Source: Prevotella ihumii
GTDB lineage: Bacteria; Bacteroidota; Bacteroidia; Bacteroidales; Bacteroidaceae
Direction: 5' to 3'
NCBI RefSeq assembly: GCF_900155655.1
Contig: NZ_LT706987.1
Location: 1,195,871 to 1,259,870 of the forward strand
DNA length: 64,000 nt
How positions within the stretch are numbered: the stretch's first letter is position 1; every line of letters begins with the position of its first letter. This document shows, in pieces, positions 52,873 through 61,244 of this stretch. Under the pieces are notes generated by a model, which saw nothing but the letters and a program-made list of their open reading frames with translations, was not told the DNA's origin and did no database searches. A program made the position numbers and the translations under genes.

Positions 52873-53805
52873 ATGAAAATAAATAGATTAGCAGCAGCTT
52901 CAGTTGCCCTACTCTTCGCTACATCAGCAGCATTCATAGCTTGCAGCAAAGAGAACGAAGGCATAAACAACAAACAGGCCCAAGCACAAAACAATAGCAA
53001 CTCTAACTTTAAGGAGACCAACCCAATAACTCATCGTGTAGAATTTCCACGTGTTAAGGGTGGGAAAAGCATCATCGTAACCCACACACTAAGCGACGGA
53101 GAAGTAAACTTCAGTTTAGAATGGGACGGAGAAAAGCGGTCGAACCGCTGGACTTGCTACCAACAATATGCAAGCAATAGCAAAACAAATACGGGTAGAT
53201 GGCAAAACAAACAAAATCAATATCCGTCCGACCCTAAGATACCTTACACAATGGCTTTCAGTGATGACCATTTCTATGGTTCAGGTTACGACCACGGACA
53301 CCTTTGCCCTTCTGCCGACCGATTGAACTCTAAAGAAGCCAACAGACAAACTTTCTTCATCAGCAATATGCAGCCACAACTGAAAAAATTCAACGGAAGC
53401 GATGCCAATGGAGGCATTTGGCTTACAATGGAGCACAAAATGCGAGCTGCACTCAATATCAACAGCAAGGACACAATGTTTGTTTGCCGTGGCGGAACTA
53501 TCGATAAGGAAAACCAAATAAAAGAGCATCGCCGTGACGGGTTCATCGTACCTGGCTATTACTTCTCAACAGCCGTAATGAAATATTATGATGCTTATCG
53601 CAACAAGTGGGAATACAAAGCCATTGCCTTTTGGTTCGAACACAAAAACAACCAAGACAAGTCGCTCAAACCTTACGTAATAAGCATTGACGAATTGGAA
53701 CAACTAACAGGTATCGACTTTTTCTGCAATCTGCCCGACGATATAGAAAACAAGATTGAGGCAGCCGACAAAGAAAGTATGATTAAGGTGTGGAACATTA
53801 TATAA
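52873..53805 (+). CDS. DNA/RNA non-specific endonuclease lipoprotein (NUC1/NucA family)
   Basis: A 310-residue lipoprotein (lipobox FIAC) of the beta-beta-alpha metal nuclease family that cuts DNA and RNA. The active-site motif is YDHGHLCPSADR, a DHGH form of the usual DRGH, followed by the metal-binding Asn region FFISNMQPQLKKFN and a substrate Glu/Arg region. A low-complexity Asn/Gln linker (residues 30-45) follows the lipid anchor. It is exported and membrane-attached, so extracellular nucleic acid is the likely substrate. The insertion of MITE copy 2 right before it may have changed its expression. Confidence 0.9.
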   Translation: MKINRLAAASVALLFATSAAFIACSKENEGINNKQAQAQNNSNSNFKETNPITHRVEFPRVKGGKSIIVTHTLSDGEVNFSLEWDGEKRSNRWTCYQQYASNSKTNTGRWQNKQNQYPSDPKIPYTMAFSDDHFYGSGYDHGHLCPSADRLNSKEANRQTFFISNMQPQLKKFNGSDANGGIWLTMEHKMRAALNINSKDTMFVCRGGTIDKENQIKEHRRDGFIVPGYYFSTAVMKYYDAYRNKWEYKAIAFWFEHKNNQDKSLKPYVISIDELEQLTGIDFFCNLPDDIENKIEAADKESMIKVWNII

Positions 53806-53810
53806 TTATT

Positions 53811-54038
53811 GTTCTATTTTTCTTCACTCTACCTAACGTTTTTAAAACATCAATCTTTAAAAAGCAAAACATATATGTTTGGCGTTCCCAAAGTTCAACT
53901 TTGAGAGGGTAAAACATATATGTTTTAACGCTAAAAGATATATCTTTTACAACATCTTTATAACCTCCTTATTTACAAAGGGTTATAAAGACGTTTTTCG
54001 TATTTCTACCTTAATTCATATTTGGTCTATTCTTCCTT
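53811..54038 (+). repeat. Palindromic intergenic repeat, copy D
   Basis: GTTCTATTTTTC on the left, AAACATATATGTTT (53867-53880), CAAAGTTCAACTTTG, a second AAACATATATGTTT (53922-53935), then AAAGATATATCTTTT, and TTTGGTCTATTCTTCC on the right. The order and spacing match copy A closely. MITE copy 3 begins about 10 bp after it. Confidence 0.72.
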
Positions 54039-54048
54039 ACATCATTTA

Positions 54049-54243
54049 CCCAAAATCGGTCGTTAGACTTCTTCGAGATTTGCGAGCTTATTTTGAGCTA
54101 TTTTTGGTTGTTTTTGAAGACGTTTAGCAAGCTAAACAACTGAAAAAAACAAACGAAAAGAGCCAAAATAAGGTGCAAAGACGAAGAAAAGCATAACAGC
54201 AAAACGCTTTAAAAAGCCTTTGCGGGCTAATGAGCGATTTGGG
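54049..54243 (+). mobile_element. MITE-like element, copy 3
   Basis: 195 bp, same orientation as copy 1, with an extra A near the left end (CCCAAAATCGG). TTTA is found on both sides (54045-54048 and 54244-54247), a 4-bp duplication. No coding capacity. Confidence 0.78.
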
Positions 54244-54311
54244 TTTACCCCACTTCACGTTTTGTCTCGTCTTTTCACCGAAGTTAATACCATAAAAACA
54301 ACGCTCAAAAA

Positions 54312-54319
54312 TATTTTTG
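54312..54319 (+). promoter_or_regulatory. Possible -7 element of the 54390 lipoprotein gene
   Basis: TATTTTTG matches TAnnTTTG; it lies 71 bp before the ATG at 54390. Confidence 0.35.
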
Positions 54320-54389
54320 TTGCATATAATTACAACAAAACAACCAACTTTTCGTTTATATATCATCAAACACTAATTCTTAACATAAA

Positions 54390-54902
54390 ATGAAAAAACT
54401 ATCATTATCCCTATTAGCCATCTTGATAATTGGCTTTGTTTTCGCAGCGTGTGACAGAGAACCAAAACTTACCCCTCAAGGAGAAAAAACTAAAGCATTG
54501 AACGATAAGTATCGCAATAAAATTGTAGGCAAATGGTATTATGAAGAACCAAATGACAACAAATATTTTGTTAAGATGTACAACTTCAAAGCCGATGGTA
54601 ACTACGAATTTGAAGCAAGATGGTTCGCAAAAGATACCAAGACCGAAAACAAGAATGACACTCCACAACAATGGGTACAAACAAATGTATGCGAGAAGCA
54701 CGGCAAATGGCAATTAAGATGGAATAAAGAGTATAATTGTCCAAGTTTAGAACTGAGAGATATTCAAGAAACAGGTGGCTCGGTGGTATTAATGACAATG
54801 TTTGAATATGTAAACGAAAACGAGTTGTGCATCGGGCCATTTGGCGATAAAGAGGCGGTATTGGACGTTTACACACACAACAAACCAAGTGTGTGGAAAT
54901 AA
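54390..54902 (+). CDS. Small lipoprotein of unknown function
   Basis: A 170-residue lipoprotein with signal peptide MKKLSLSLLAILIIGFVFAA and lipobox Cys at residue 20. The rest alternates short strands (KIVGKWYYEEPNDNKYFVKMYNFKADGNYEFEA, KHGKWQLRW), which fits a lipocalin-like or beta-barrel fold of the type seen in many Bacteroidota surface lipoproteins (GKW motifs). No family was identified with confidence. It stands alone between repeats. Confidence 0.7.
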   Translation: MKKLSLSLLAILIIGFVFAACDREPKLTPQGEKTKALNDKYRNKIVGKWYYEEPNDNKYFVKMYNFKADGNYEFEARWFAKDTKTENKNDTPQQWVQTNVCEKHGKWQLRWNKEYNCPSLELRDIQETGGSVVLMTMFEYVNENELCIGPFGDKEAVLDVYTHNKPSVWK

Positions 54903-54920
54903 GTTAGTTTAGGAGTTAGG

Positions 54921-55095
54921 AGGAGTTAAAAGCCAAAATGCTATATTGGGGTAGTTTTGTCAAATTAATCAATCAGGTCGGGACTTGTCGGACGAGTCAG
55001 ACAAGTCAGACCTGTCCGACAAAACTATACCTCCTCATTATTACTCTTGCTAATTCTCACAAATCAAATGGGGTATTTTGGCTTTGACACCTCCT
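54921..55095. repeat. Nested inverted-repeat block with TCnGAC nonamers
   Basis: The outer arms are AGCCAAAAT and ATTTTGGCT, the next TAGTTTTGTC and GACAAAACTA, and the inner TTGTCGGAC and GTCCGACAA. Inside lie nonamer units of the form TCnGACnnG repeated four times (54992-55024). The same nonamer array occurs at 57168-57204. Confidence 0.6.
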
Positions 55096-55144
55096 TTTGT
55101 TGTGAATTAAACCCAAGAAAAACACCAAAGTTACTTATTTTTGG

Positions 55145-55152
55145 CTATCTTT
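55145..55152 (+). promoter_or_regulatory. -7 promoter element of rlmN
   Basis: TATCTTTG followed by CACC matches TAnnTTTG exactly. Because the TTG at 55151 lies inside it, translation of rlmN must start further downstream. Confidence 0.6.
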
Positions 55153-55168
55153 GCACCATATATACAAA

Positions 55169-56215
55169 ATGAATATGGAAGCGGAAAAGAAATCGTTGAT
55201 GGGAATGAACCTTATGGAACTGAAAGCAGTTGCCAAGGATTTAGGAATGCCTGCCTTTACAGGAGGTCAGATGGCTAAATGGCTCTATACACAGCACGTT
55301 ACCTCTATTGACGAAATGACCAACATATCGAAAGCGAACAGAGAACGACTGAAGGAGGCGTACACCATAGGTTGCAAGGCGCATATTGATGCACAATACT
55401 CGAAGGACGGAACTATAAAGTATCTTTTCCCAACAGAGAACGGAAAGTTTGTTGAGTCGGTTTATATCCCCGATGAAGACCGTGCTACGCTTTGTGTATC
55501 GTCGCAAGTGGGCTGCAAGATGAATTGCTTGTTCTGCCAAACAGGTAAACAAGGATTTGAAGGAAGCCTCTCGGCAACCGACATTCTCAATCAGATATAT
55601 TCGCTCCCCGAACGTGACAAACTTACCAATATCGTGTTTATGGGTCAGGGCGAACCAATGGACAACTACGAAAATGTGCTCCGCACCACACAGATAATGA
55701 CTGCCGACTATGGTTATGCGTGGTCGCCAAAGCGTATTACAGTGAGTTCGATAGGCATAAAAACAAAACTGAAACGCTTTCTTGAAGAGAGCGATTGCCA
55801 CGTGGCTATCAGTATGCACTCGCCTATTCCTGCAGAGCGAAAAGAGATAATGCCCGGCGAAAAGGCGATGTCGATTACCGAAATAGTAGACCTGCTTCGC
55901 AATTACGACTTCGCACACCAACGCCGTTTGTCGTTCGAATACATAGTGTTCAAGGGCGTAAACGACTCTGTAGAACACGCCAAGACCATAATCAACCTTG
56001 TAAAGGGTTTGGACTGCCGTTTCAATCTTATTCGTTTCCACACCATTCCTAACGTACCACTTCACGGAGTGGACGATAAGAAGATGGAAGAATTTAGAGA
56101 CTATCTCACCTCGCACGGTGTGTTTACTACTATTCGTGCCAGCCGTGGACAAGACATTTTTGCAGCGTGCGGATTGCTTTCTACGGCTAAAAAGATAGCT
56201 GATGAAAGGGCTTAA
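55169..56215 (+). CDS. rlmN: 23S rRNA (adenine2503-C2)/tRNA methyltransferase RlmN
   Basis: A radical-SAM enzyme that methylates C2 of A2503 in 23S rRNA and A37 in some tRNAs. The [4Fe-4S] motif CKMNCLFC within VSSQVGCKMNCLFCQTGKQG, MGQGEPMDN, and the C-terminal catalytic Cys in FAACGLLS are present. The start is the ATG at 55169 or the one at 55175; an in-frame TTG at 55151 overlaps the promoter. The stop overlaps the next gene by 14 bp. Confidence 0.97.
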   Translation: MNMEAEKKSLMGMNLMELKAVAKDLGMPAFTGGQMAKWLYTQHVTSIDEMTNISKANRERLKEAYTIGCKAHIDAQYSKDGTIKYLFPTENGKFVESVYIPDEDRATLCVSSQVGCKMNCLFCQTGKQGFEGSLSATDILNQIYSLPERDKLTNIVFMGQGEPMDNYENVLRTTQIMTADYGYAWSPKRITVSSIGIKTKLKRFLEESDCHVAISMHSPIPAERKEIMPGEKAMSITEIVDLLRNYDFAHQRRLSFEYIVFKGVNDSVEHAKTIINLVKGLDCRFNLIRFHTIPNVPLHGVDDKKMEEFRDYLTSHGVFTTIRASRGQDIFAACGLLSTAKKIADERA

Positions 56216-57131
56216 AGGGGCGTTGTTTATCACCCTCATAGGACAATTGCTGTGTGTGGGCTGCAAAGAGAACGCACTCACACCAATGAGCTATGGGCAC
56301 GCTTACGAAGCTATCGTGGTGGGTGATAAAGATAGTATGATTTATCAACTATTGTCCGAACCTATGGTAGGATTGCCACAAAGCGAGCCTACATTTGACG
56401 TAACGATGGTTTCGAAAGCTAACTTTAAAGCCGATAGCAGATTGGTACGCAATGTGGTGATAGTAGAAATTGACAAGCAAAAGCATAAGGCTGTGAATGT
56501 AAGTAGCAGACGCAATGTGTATGCTGCTCCACAGCTTATTCTCACCATAGATGCACCTTCTAAGGAGGCATTGCACAACTTCCTGATAAGCAATGGCAAA
56601 AAACTACGCAACTACCTTGTAAAAGAAGAGTTGCACCGAACACAAGTCCACTTGGCAAAGCATAGGAATGTGGAGGCTGAAGCAAAAATACGAAAGCTAT
56701 TTGGCATAGATATACAAGTCCCCGTAGAGCTGCAGGCCAGCAAGGAAGGCAAAAACTTTCTTTGGCTCTCTAATAATGCAACATCGGGCGTTTCAAACCT
56801 CTGTTTGTACACCATCAACGAGGGAGATTTTCGCCAACAACGAGATAGCGTAATGCAACGAAACATCTTGGGTGAGCGCAATAATATGTACGTGCAGACA
56901 AGTGCTATCGTATCAACAAGCATCAATAAGGAAGTTTCGACTACCATTCGTGGACTTTGGGAAATGAAGAATGATGCTATGGGAGGACCATTCGTAGCAT
57001 ATATGCGAAAGCATAAACCGCTCTTGCAAAGGCACATACTTGTGGCAGAAGCCTTTGTATATGCACCCGAGAGCAAAAAACGCAACAAACTAAGGGCATT
57101 GGAAGCTGCGCTCTACACGTGGAAAGAGTAA
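56202..57131 (+). CDS. DUF4837 family lipoprotein
   Basis: A 309-residue lipoprotein (lipobox LCVGC near residue 20) belonging to the Bacteroidota-specific DUF4837 family, as judged by SYGHAYEAIVVGDKDS at the start of the mature protein and the conserved GLWEMKNDAMGGPFVAY near the C-terminus. The function is unknown. It overlaps rlmN by 14 bp, so it is translated from the same message. Confidence 0.85.
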   Translation: MKGLKGALFITLIGQLLCVGCKENALTPMSYGHAYEAIVVGDKDSMIYQLLSEPMVGLPQSEPTFDVTMVSKANFKADSRLVRNVVIVEIDKQKHKAVNVSSRRNVYAAPQLILTIDAPSKEALHNFLISNGKKLRNYLVKEELHRTQVHLAKHRNVEAEAKIRKLFGIDIQVPVELQASKEGKNFLWLSNNATSGVSNLCLYTINEGDFRQQRDSVMQRNILGERNNMYVQTSAIVSTSINKEVSTTIRGLWEMKNDAMGGPFVAYMRKHKPLLQRHILVAEAFVYAPESKKRNKLRALEAALYTWKE

Positions 57132-57167
57132 TATTTCTTATCACCCTAAGCCCCTCTTTAGCTCACT

Positions 57168-57204
57168 TGTCAGACCAGTCCGACCCGTCCGACTTGTCCG
57201 ACAA
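57168..57204 (+). repeat. TCnGAC nonamer array, second site
   Basis: Four successive nonamers TCAGACCAG, TCCGACCCG, TCCGACTTG and TCCGACAAA, the same unit as at 54992-55024. They lie just upstream of the PdxA homologue. Confidence 0.6.
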
Positions 57205-57236
57205 AAAATAAATAAAGCAACAAAAAACAACATACA

Positions 57237-58346
57237 ATGAACGAAAACAAAAAAATACGTGTAGCCATTACCCATGGCGACACCAACGGAATAGGATATG
57301 AACTGATATTTAAGACCTTTGCAGAGGAAACAATGTTCGACCTTTGCACACCTATTATATATGGTTCGCCAAAGGTAGCAGTTTACCACCGCAACGCATT
57401 GGATATAGAAGCCAACTTTACCATTATCAATAGCATTGATGAGGTAGAAGAAGGGCGAATAAACTTTATTCCTGTGTTCGATGAAGAAATAAAAGTAGAC
57501 TTAGGTTATCCAACAGAAGAGTCGGGCAATGCAGGACTAAAAGCCATAAACCGAGCTTTGGAAGACTATCGTGCAGGCGGATTTGATGTATTGGTAACAG
57601 CTCCTATTGAGAACAATCCACAGTTTCACTTTAGCGGTCAGAGTCGATATATAGAAGACCATCTCTTAGCCGAAGAACAAGGACTATCTATGCTCATTAA
57701 CGAGAAGATGCGCATAGCTCTCGTTACACGCAATTTGCCTTTGAAACAAGTAGTAGAATCGCTTTCGGTAGAGGACATAAAATCGAAGGGAATACAACTA
57801 TGCAAGAGTATTCGCCGCGACTTCCGCATATCTAATCCACGCATTGCAGTGCTCGCCCTTAATCCAAAGGCTGGCGAAAATGGATTATTAGGTACAGAGG
57901 AACAAGACATTATCGCCCCTGCCATAGAGGCAATGGAGGCTGAAGGCGTACAGGCATTTGGACCATACGCTACAGATACATTCTTCGGGAGCAACGATTG
58001 GGAACAATTTGATGGTATTTTGGCAATGTACTACGACCAAGCGCTCACCCCTTTCCGTGCAATGACCATCGAAGCAGGCGTAAACTATTTAGCAGGGTTG
58101 CCATTGGTTCGCACAGCACCACAAACAACCGATACTTACCGAGGTGCTGGGCGAGGTGAGGTGGACGAAATGCCTATGCGCCACGCCATCTACTTGGCAA
58201 TAGACGTGTTCCGCAATCGCATTACTTACGATGAACCAATGGAAAACCCATTGCAAAAGTTGTACAAAGAGCATCGTGACGACAGCGAAAAGGTGCGTTT
58301 CTCTATCCCCAAACGCCGTGAAGATAGAGCACCCAAGGGAGAATAA
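57237..58346 (+). CDS. pdxA: PdxA-family protein lacking the metal-binding histidines
   Basis: A full-length (369-residue) homologue of 4-hydroxythreonine-4-phosphate dehydrogenase from pyridoxal phosphate synthesis. The fold markers are clear: VAITHGDTNGIGYELIFKTF, CTPIIYGSPKVAVYHR, VLVTAPIE, LLGTEEQDIIAPAI and AIYLAIDVFRNR. The three zinc ligands of E. coli PdxA (His166, His211, His266) are Asn166 (TRNLPL), Lys211 (NPKAGE) and Tyr266 (MYYDQAL) here, and the substrate-binding His-Thr of GHTE is replaced (GQSR). The open frame is intact, so it is not a decayed pseudogene. The symbol denotes family only; dehydrogenase activity is doubtful. Confidence 0.85.
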   Translation: MNENKKIRVAITHGDTNGIGYELIFKTFAEETMFDLCTPIIYGSPKVAVYHRNALDIEANFTIINSIDEVEEGRINFIPVFDEEIKVDLGYPTEESGNAGLKAINRALEDYRAGGFDVLVTAPIENNPQFHFSGQSRYIEDHLLAEEQGLSMLINEKMRIALVTRNLPLKQVVESLSVEDIKSKGIQLCKSIRRDFRISNPRIAVLALNPKAGENGLLGTEEQDIIAPAIEAMEAEGVQAFGPYATDTFFGSNDWEQFDGILAMYYDQALTPFRAMTIEAGVNYLAGLPLVRTAPQTTDTYRGAGRGEVDEMPMRHAIYLAIDVFRNRITYDEPMENPLQKLYKEHRDDSEKVRFSIPKRREDRAPKGE

Positions 58347-58358
58347 CCAAATAAGCGA

Positions 58359-59354
58359 ATGAAAAAGAAACACCAAAATATATTCTTTGTATTGGGGGTA
58401 GTACTATTGGCACTGATGGCAACCCAATTAAACTTTGCTGAAGTATGGGCAAATCTTCAGCGAGCAGGCTATTGGTTCTTTGCCGTTGTGGGCTTATGGT
58501 TCTTCCTCTATATGTTCAACACAGCTTCGTGGTACATCATCATAAAGAGTCAGGAAAAGACAGATGCAGACAAGAAGCACATATCCTTTTGGTGGCTCTA
58601 TAAACTTAGTGTGTCTGGGTTTGCGCTCAACTATGCCACACCAGGAGGACTGATGGGGGGCGAGCCTTATCGCATAATGGAGCTAAGTCCACGCATTGGG
58701 GTGGAACGTGCTACATCATCGGTTCTGCTCTTCGTTATGACCCACATTTTCAGTCACTTTTGGTTTTGGTTATTTTCTATTCCTCTCTTTATTCTAACAC
58801 AGCACGTCAGTGTTTTTATGGCAATTATGCTCTCCGTAGCTACCTGTGTGCTATTGTTGGCTATATGGTTTTTTCTTTCAGGGTATAAAAAAGGATTGGC
58901 AGTACGTGCAATGAAGCTTTTAGGATATATCCCTGGCGTACGCAATTGGGCTAAACGCTATATAGAAACCCACAAAGAACAATTAGAGAATATTGACAAA
59001 CAAATAGCAGCCTTGCACAGTCAAGACCGTAAAACATTCTTTTCGGTAGTATTTATAGAGTGGCTTTGCCGTGTGTGCAGCGCATTAGAGGTGTTCTTCA
59101 TCTTATTGGTATTAATGCCTTCGGTGAATTACCTGAACTGTATATTAATTATATCGTTCACTACCCTCTTTGCCAATATGCTTTTCTTTATGCCTTTGCA
59201 GTTGGGCGGTCGTGAAGGAGGCTTCCTTATGTCTATCACAGGATTAGGACTTACCACCAATGCAGGTATCTTTGTTGCTCTCTTGGTGCGAGTTCGCGAA
59301 CTCATTTGGACAGCAATCGGTTTGCTCTTGATAAAGGTTTCGAGAAAGGAATAA
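58359..59354 (+). CDS. Flippase-like integral membrane protein (UPF0104/YbhN-LPG-synthase TM family)
   Basis: A 331-residue protein with about eight hydrophobic helices, matching the lysylphosphatidylglycerol-synthase transmembrane/YbhN group. Signatures are NYATPGGLMGGEPYRIMEL in the first third and MPLQLGGREGGFLMSITGLG near the end. Members are thought to move lipids or lipid-linked molecules across the inner membrane. The start is 12 bp after the PdxA stop, so the two are cotranscribed. Confidence 0.87.
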   Translation: MKKKHQNIFFVLGVVLLALMATQLNFAEVWANLQRAGYWFFAVVGLWFFLYMFNTASWYIIIKSQEKTDADKKHISFWWLYKLSVSGFALNYATPGGLMGGEPYRIMELSPRIGVERATSSVLLFVMTHIFSHFWFWLFSIPLFILTQHVSVFMAIMLSVATCVLLLAIWFFLSGYKKGLAVRAMKLLGYIPGVRNWAKRYIETHKEQLENIDKQIAALHSQDRKTFFSVVFIEWLCRVCSALEVFFILLVLMPSVNYLNCILIISFTTLFANMLFFMPLQLGGREGGFLMSITGLGLTTNAGIFVALLVRVRELIWTAIGLLLIKVSRKE

Positions 59355-59416
59355 TTTGTTAAACTCTGCCAAAATAGCAGACAAATAGAAATAAATAGGT
59401 AAATTTGTCAGCAGAA

Positions 59417-60664
59417 ATGAATAGTACAGAACTTCAACGCATAAAGCAACGTTACAATATAGTGGGCAATTGCGATGCACTTAATCGTGCATTAGATATT
59501 GCTTTACAGGTAGCTCCTACCGATCTTTCAGTACTCATAATTGGCGAAAGCGGTGTGGGTAAGGAAATTATACCACGTGTTATTCACGATAATTCTCCAC
59601 GAAAGAGAGAAAAATACTTTGCTATCAATTGCGGTTCTATACCTGAAGGAACTATTGATAGCGAACTATTTGGGCACGAAAAAGGGGCATTTACAGGTGC
59701 AATAGGCGAAAGTGCTGGCTACTTCGGAACGGCAGATAAGGGTACAATCTTTTTAGATGAGGTGGGCGAACTGCCTATGGCTACCCAAGCTAAATTGCTC
59801 CGTGTGTTAGAGACAGGCGAATATATTAGAGTTGGTGGACAAGAAGTTCGCAAAACCGATGTGCGTATCGTGGCAGCAACCAATGTAAATATGCGCAAGG
59901 CAATAAGCGAAGGAAAATTTCGTGAAGACCTCTTCTATCGTCTCAATACCATTCCTATACAGATGCCTCCGTTGCGCGACCGTGGCGAAGACATTATTCT
60001 CTTGTTCCGTCTCTTTGCATTGCAAATGGCTGAAAAATACCATCTCCCAAAGGTTGTACTTACAGACGATGCGAAACAAATAATGCTCCATTACAAGTGG
60101 CCAGGTAACGTTCGCCAACTAAAGAACATCACAGAGCAGATGTCGGTATTGAGCGAACAACGTGAGATAACGGCCGAGATGCTTTCACAATTCATTCCAC
60201 ACGACCCAGACACCACTCAGCTGGCCATTATTCCAAGCGGTGGCAACCATAGTTATGAAAGCGAACGCGACCTATTGTACAAGATTTTATACGAATTGCG
60301 TGGCAATGTAAGCGATTTGCGCCGTGATTTGAATACTGTCAGAAAACAATTAGAAGAAACTCGTGCACTCAATGGAGCAAGAGGTTTTGAACCCTTACCA
60401 AAGGAAACAAGCGACACTTTGCCCGTGCCAACAAAGTCGGCTATCGCTCCAATACCTACACCCGAAAGCCATATAGAGTTTGCCGAGGCAGAAGAAATAT
60501 CAGAATTTGAGACCTTAAACCTAAGCGATATTGGTCGCCAAATGGTGGAAAAGGCTTTAGAGCGCAATCACGGCAATCGTAAAAAGGCAGCATTAGAGTT
60601 AGGAATTAGCGACAGAACACTTTACAGACGAATTAAACAATATGGATTAGACAATGAAAAGTAA
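59417..60664 (+). CDS. Sigma-54-dependent transcriptional activator without sensory domain
   Basis: About 415 residues from the ATG at 59417. The protein starts almost directly with the AAA+ domain: GESGVGKEIIPRVIH (Walker A), GHEKGAFTGAIGES (the sigma-54 contact loop), GTIFLDEVGELP (Walker B) and REDLFYRLN. A linker with coiled-coil and Pro-rich sequence leads to a Fis-type helix-turn-helix at the end (NRKKAALELGISDRTLYRRIKQY). There is no receiver, PAS or GAF domain, so control must come through partner proteins or expression. The end overlaps lptE by 11 bp. Confidence 0.93.
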   Translation: MNSTELQRIKQRYNIVGNCDALNRALDIALQVAPTDLSVLIIGESGVGKEIIPRVIHDNSPRKREKYFAINCGSIPEGTIDSELFGHEKGAFTGAIGESAGYFGTADKGTIFLDEVGELPMATQAKLLRVLETGEYIRVGGQEVRKTDVRIVAATNVNMRKAISEGKFREDLFYRLNTIPIQMPPLRDRGEDIILLFRLFALQMAEKYHLPKVVLTDDAKQIMLHYKWPGNVRQLKNITEQMSVLSEQREITAEMLSQFIPHDPDTTQLAIIPSGGNHSYESERDLLYKILYELRGNVSDLRRDLNTVRKQLEETRALNGARGFEPLPKETSDTLPVPTKSAIAPIPTPESHIEFAEAEEISEFETLNLSDIGRQMVEKALERNHGNRKKAALELGISDRTLYRRIKQYGLDNEK

Positions 60665-61172
60665 ATTAAAATATATACACCTTATATATATCATGTCGCT
60701 TTTGTGCCTTGTTTCGTGCGCTGTAAGCTACAAATTTAATGGTGCAAGCATTGATTATACCAAGATAAAAACCATTCAGATAGCTGAATTTCCTATCCGC
60801 TCAGCATACGTTTGGGGACCAATGGGGCCGATGTTCAACAATGCAATGAAAGACATCTTTGCACGCAACACTCGATTGCAACAAGTAAAACGTAATGGAG
60901 ATATGAAGATAGAAGGCGAAATTACGCAATATCAACAACGCAATAAGAGTGTTTCAAGCGAAGGATATTCAGCTCAAACAGAACTCTCGATGACAATTAT
61001 GGTACGTTTCACAAATAATAAAAACCATAACGAAGACTTCGAACGCCAATTCACAGCTAATGCAACATACGATACAACACAGAGTTTAAACTCTGTTCAA
61101 GAGAAGTTGGTGGAACAAATGATAAAGGACCTTACCGAACAAGTATTCAATGCTACTGTGGCAAATTGGTAA
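60654..61172 (+). CDS. lptE: LptE-family LPS-assembly lipoprotein
   Basis: A 172-residue lipoprotein (lipobox LVSC) that should plug the LptD barrel and help insert lipopolysaccharide in the outer membrane. The Bacteroidota LptE pattern YKFNGASIDYTKIKTIQIAEFPIRSA at the start of the mature protein and the amphipathic C-terminal helix (EKLVEQMIKDLTEQVFN) are visible. It overlaps the sigma-54 activator gene by 11 bp, suggesting translational coupling. Confidence 0.87.
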   Translation: MKSKLKYIHLIYIMSLLCLVSCAVSYKFNGASIDYTKIKTIQIAEFPIRSAYVWGPMGPMFNNAMKDIFARNTRLQQVKRNGDMKIEGEITQYQQRNKSVSSEGYSAQTELSMTIMVRFTNNKNHNEDFERQFTANATYDTTQSLNSVQEKLVEQMIKDLTEQVFNATVANW

Positions 61173-61244
61173 AAAGAGCACAATATAAAGCATTAGAAAG
61201 CAATAAAAACAATTCGAAACACGCATTTGCACAACAAGAAAGAT

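Noticed and set aside
54976..55024. Possible CRISPR-like array of TCnGAC units
   Set aside because: The units are nine bases long with no spacers and there are no cas genes, so it is a short tandem repeat.
55241..56281. 346-codon minus-strand frame opposite rlmN
   Set aside because: rlmN on the plus strand has the radical-SAM motifs and a promoter. The antisense frame has no recognisable features and typical shadow composition.
57237..58346. PdxA homologue as a decayed pseudogene
   Set aside because: The frame is open over the full family length with conserved structural motifs and tight operon spacing, so decay is not supported.
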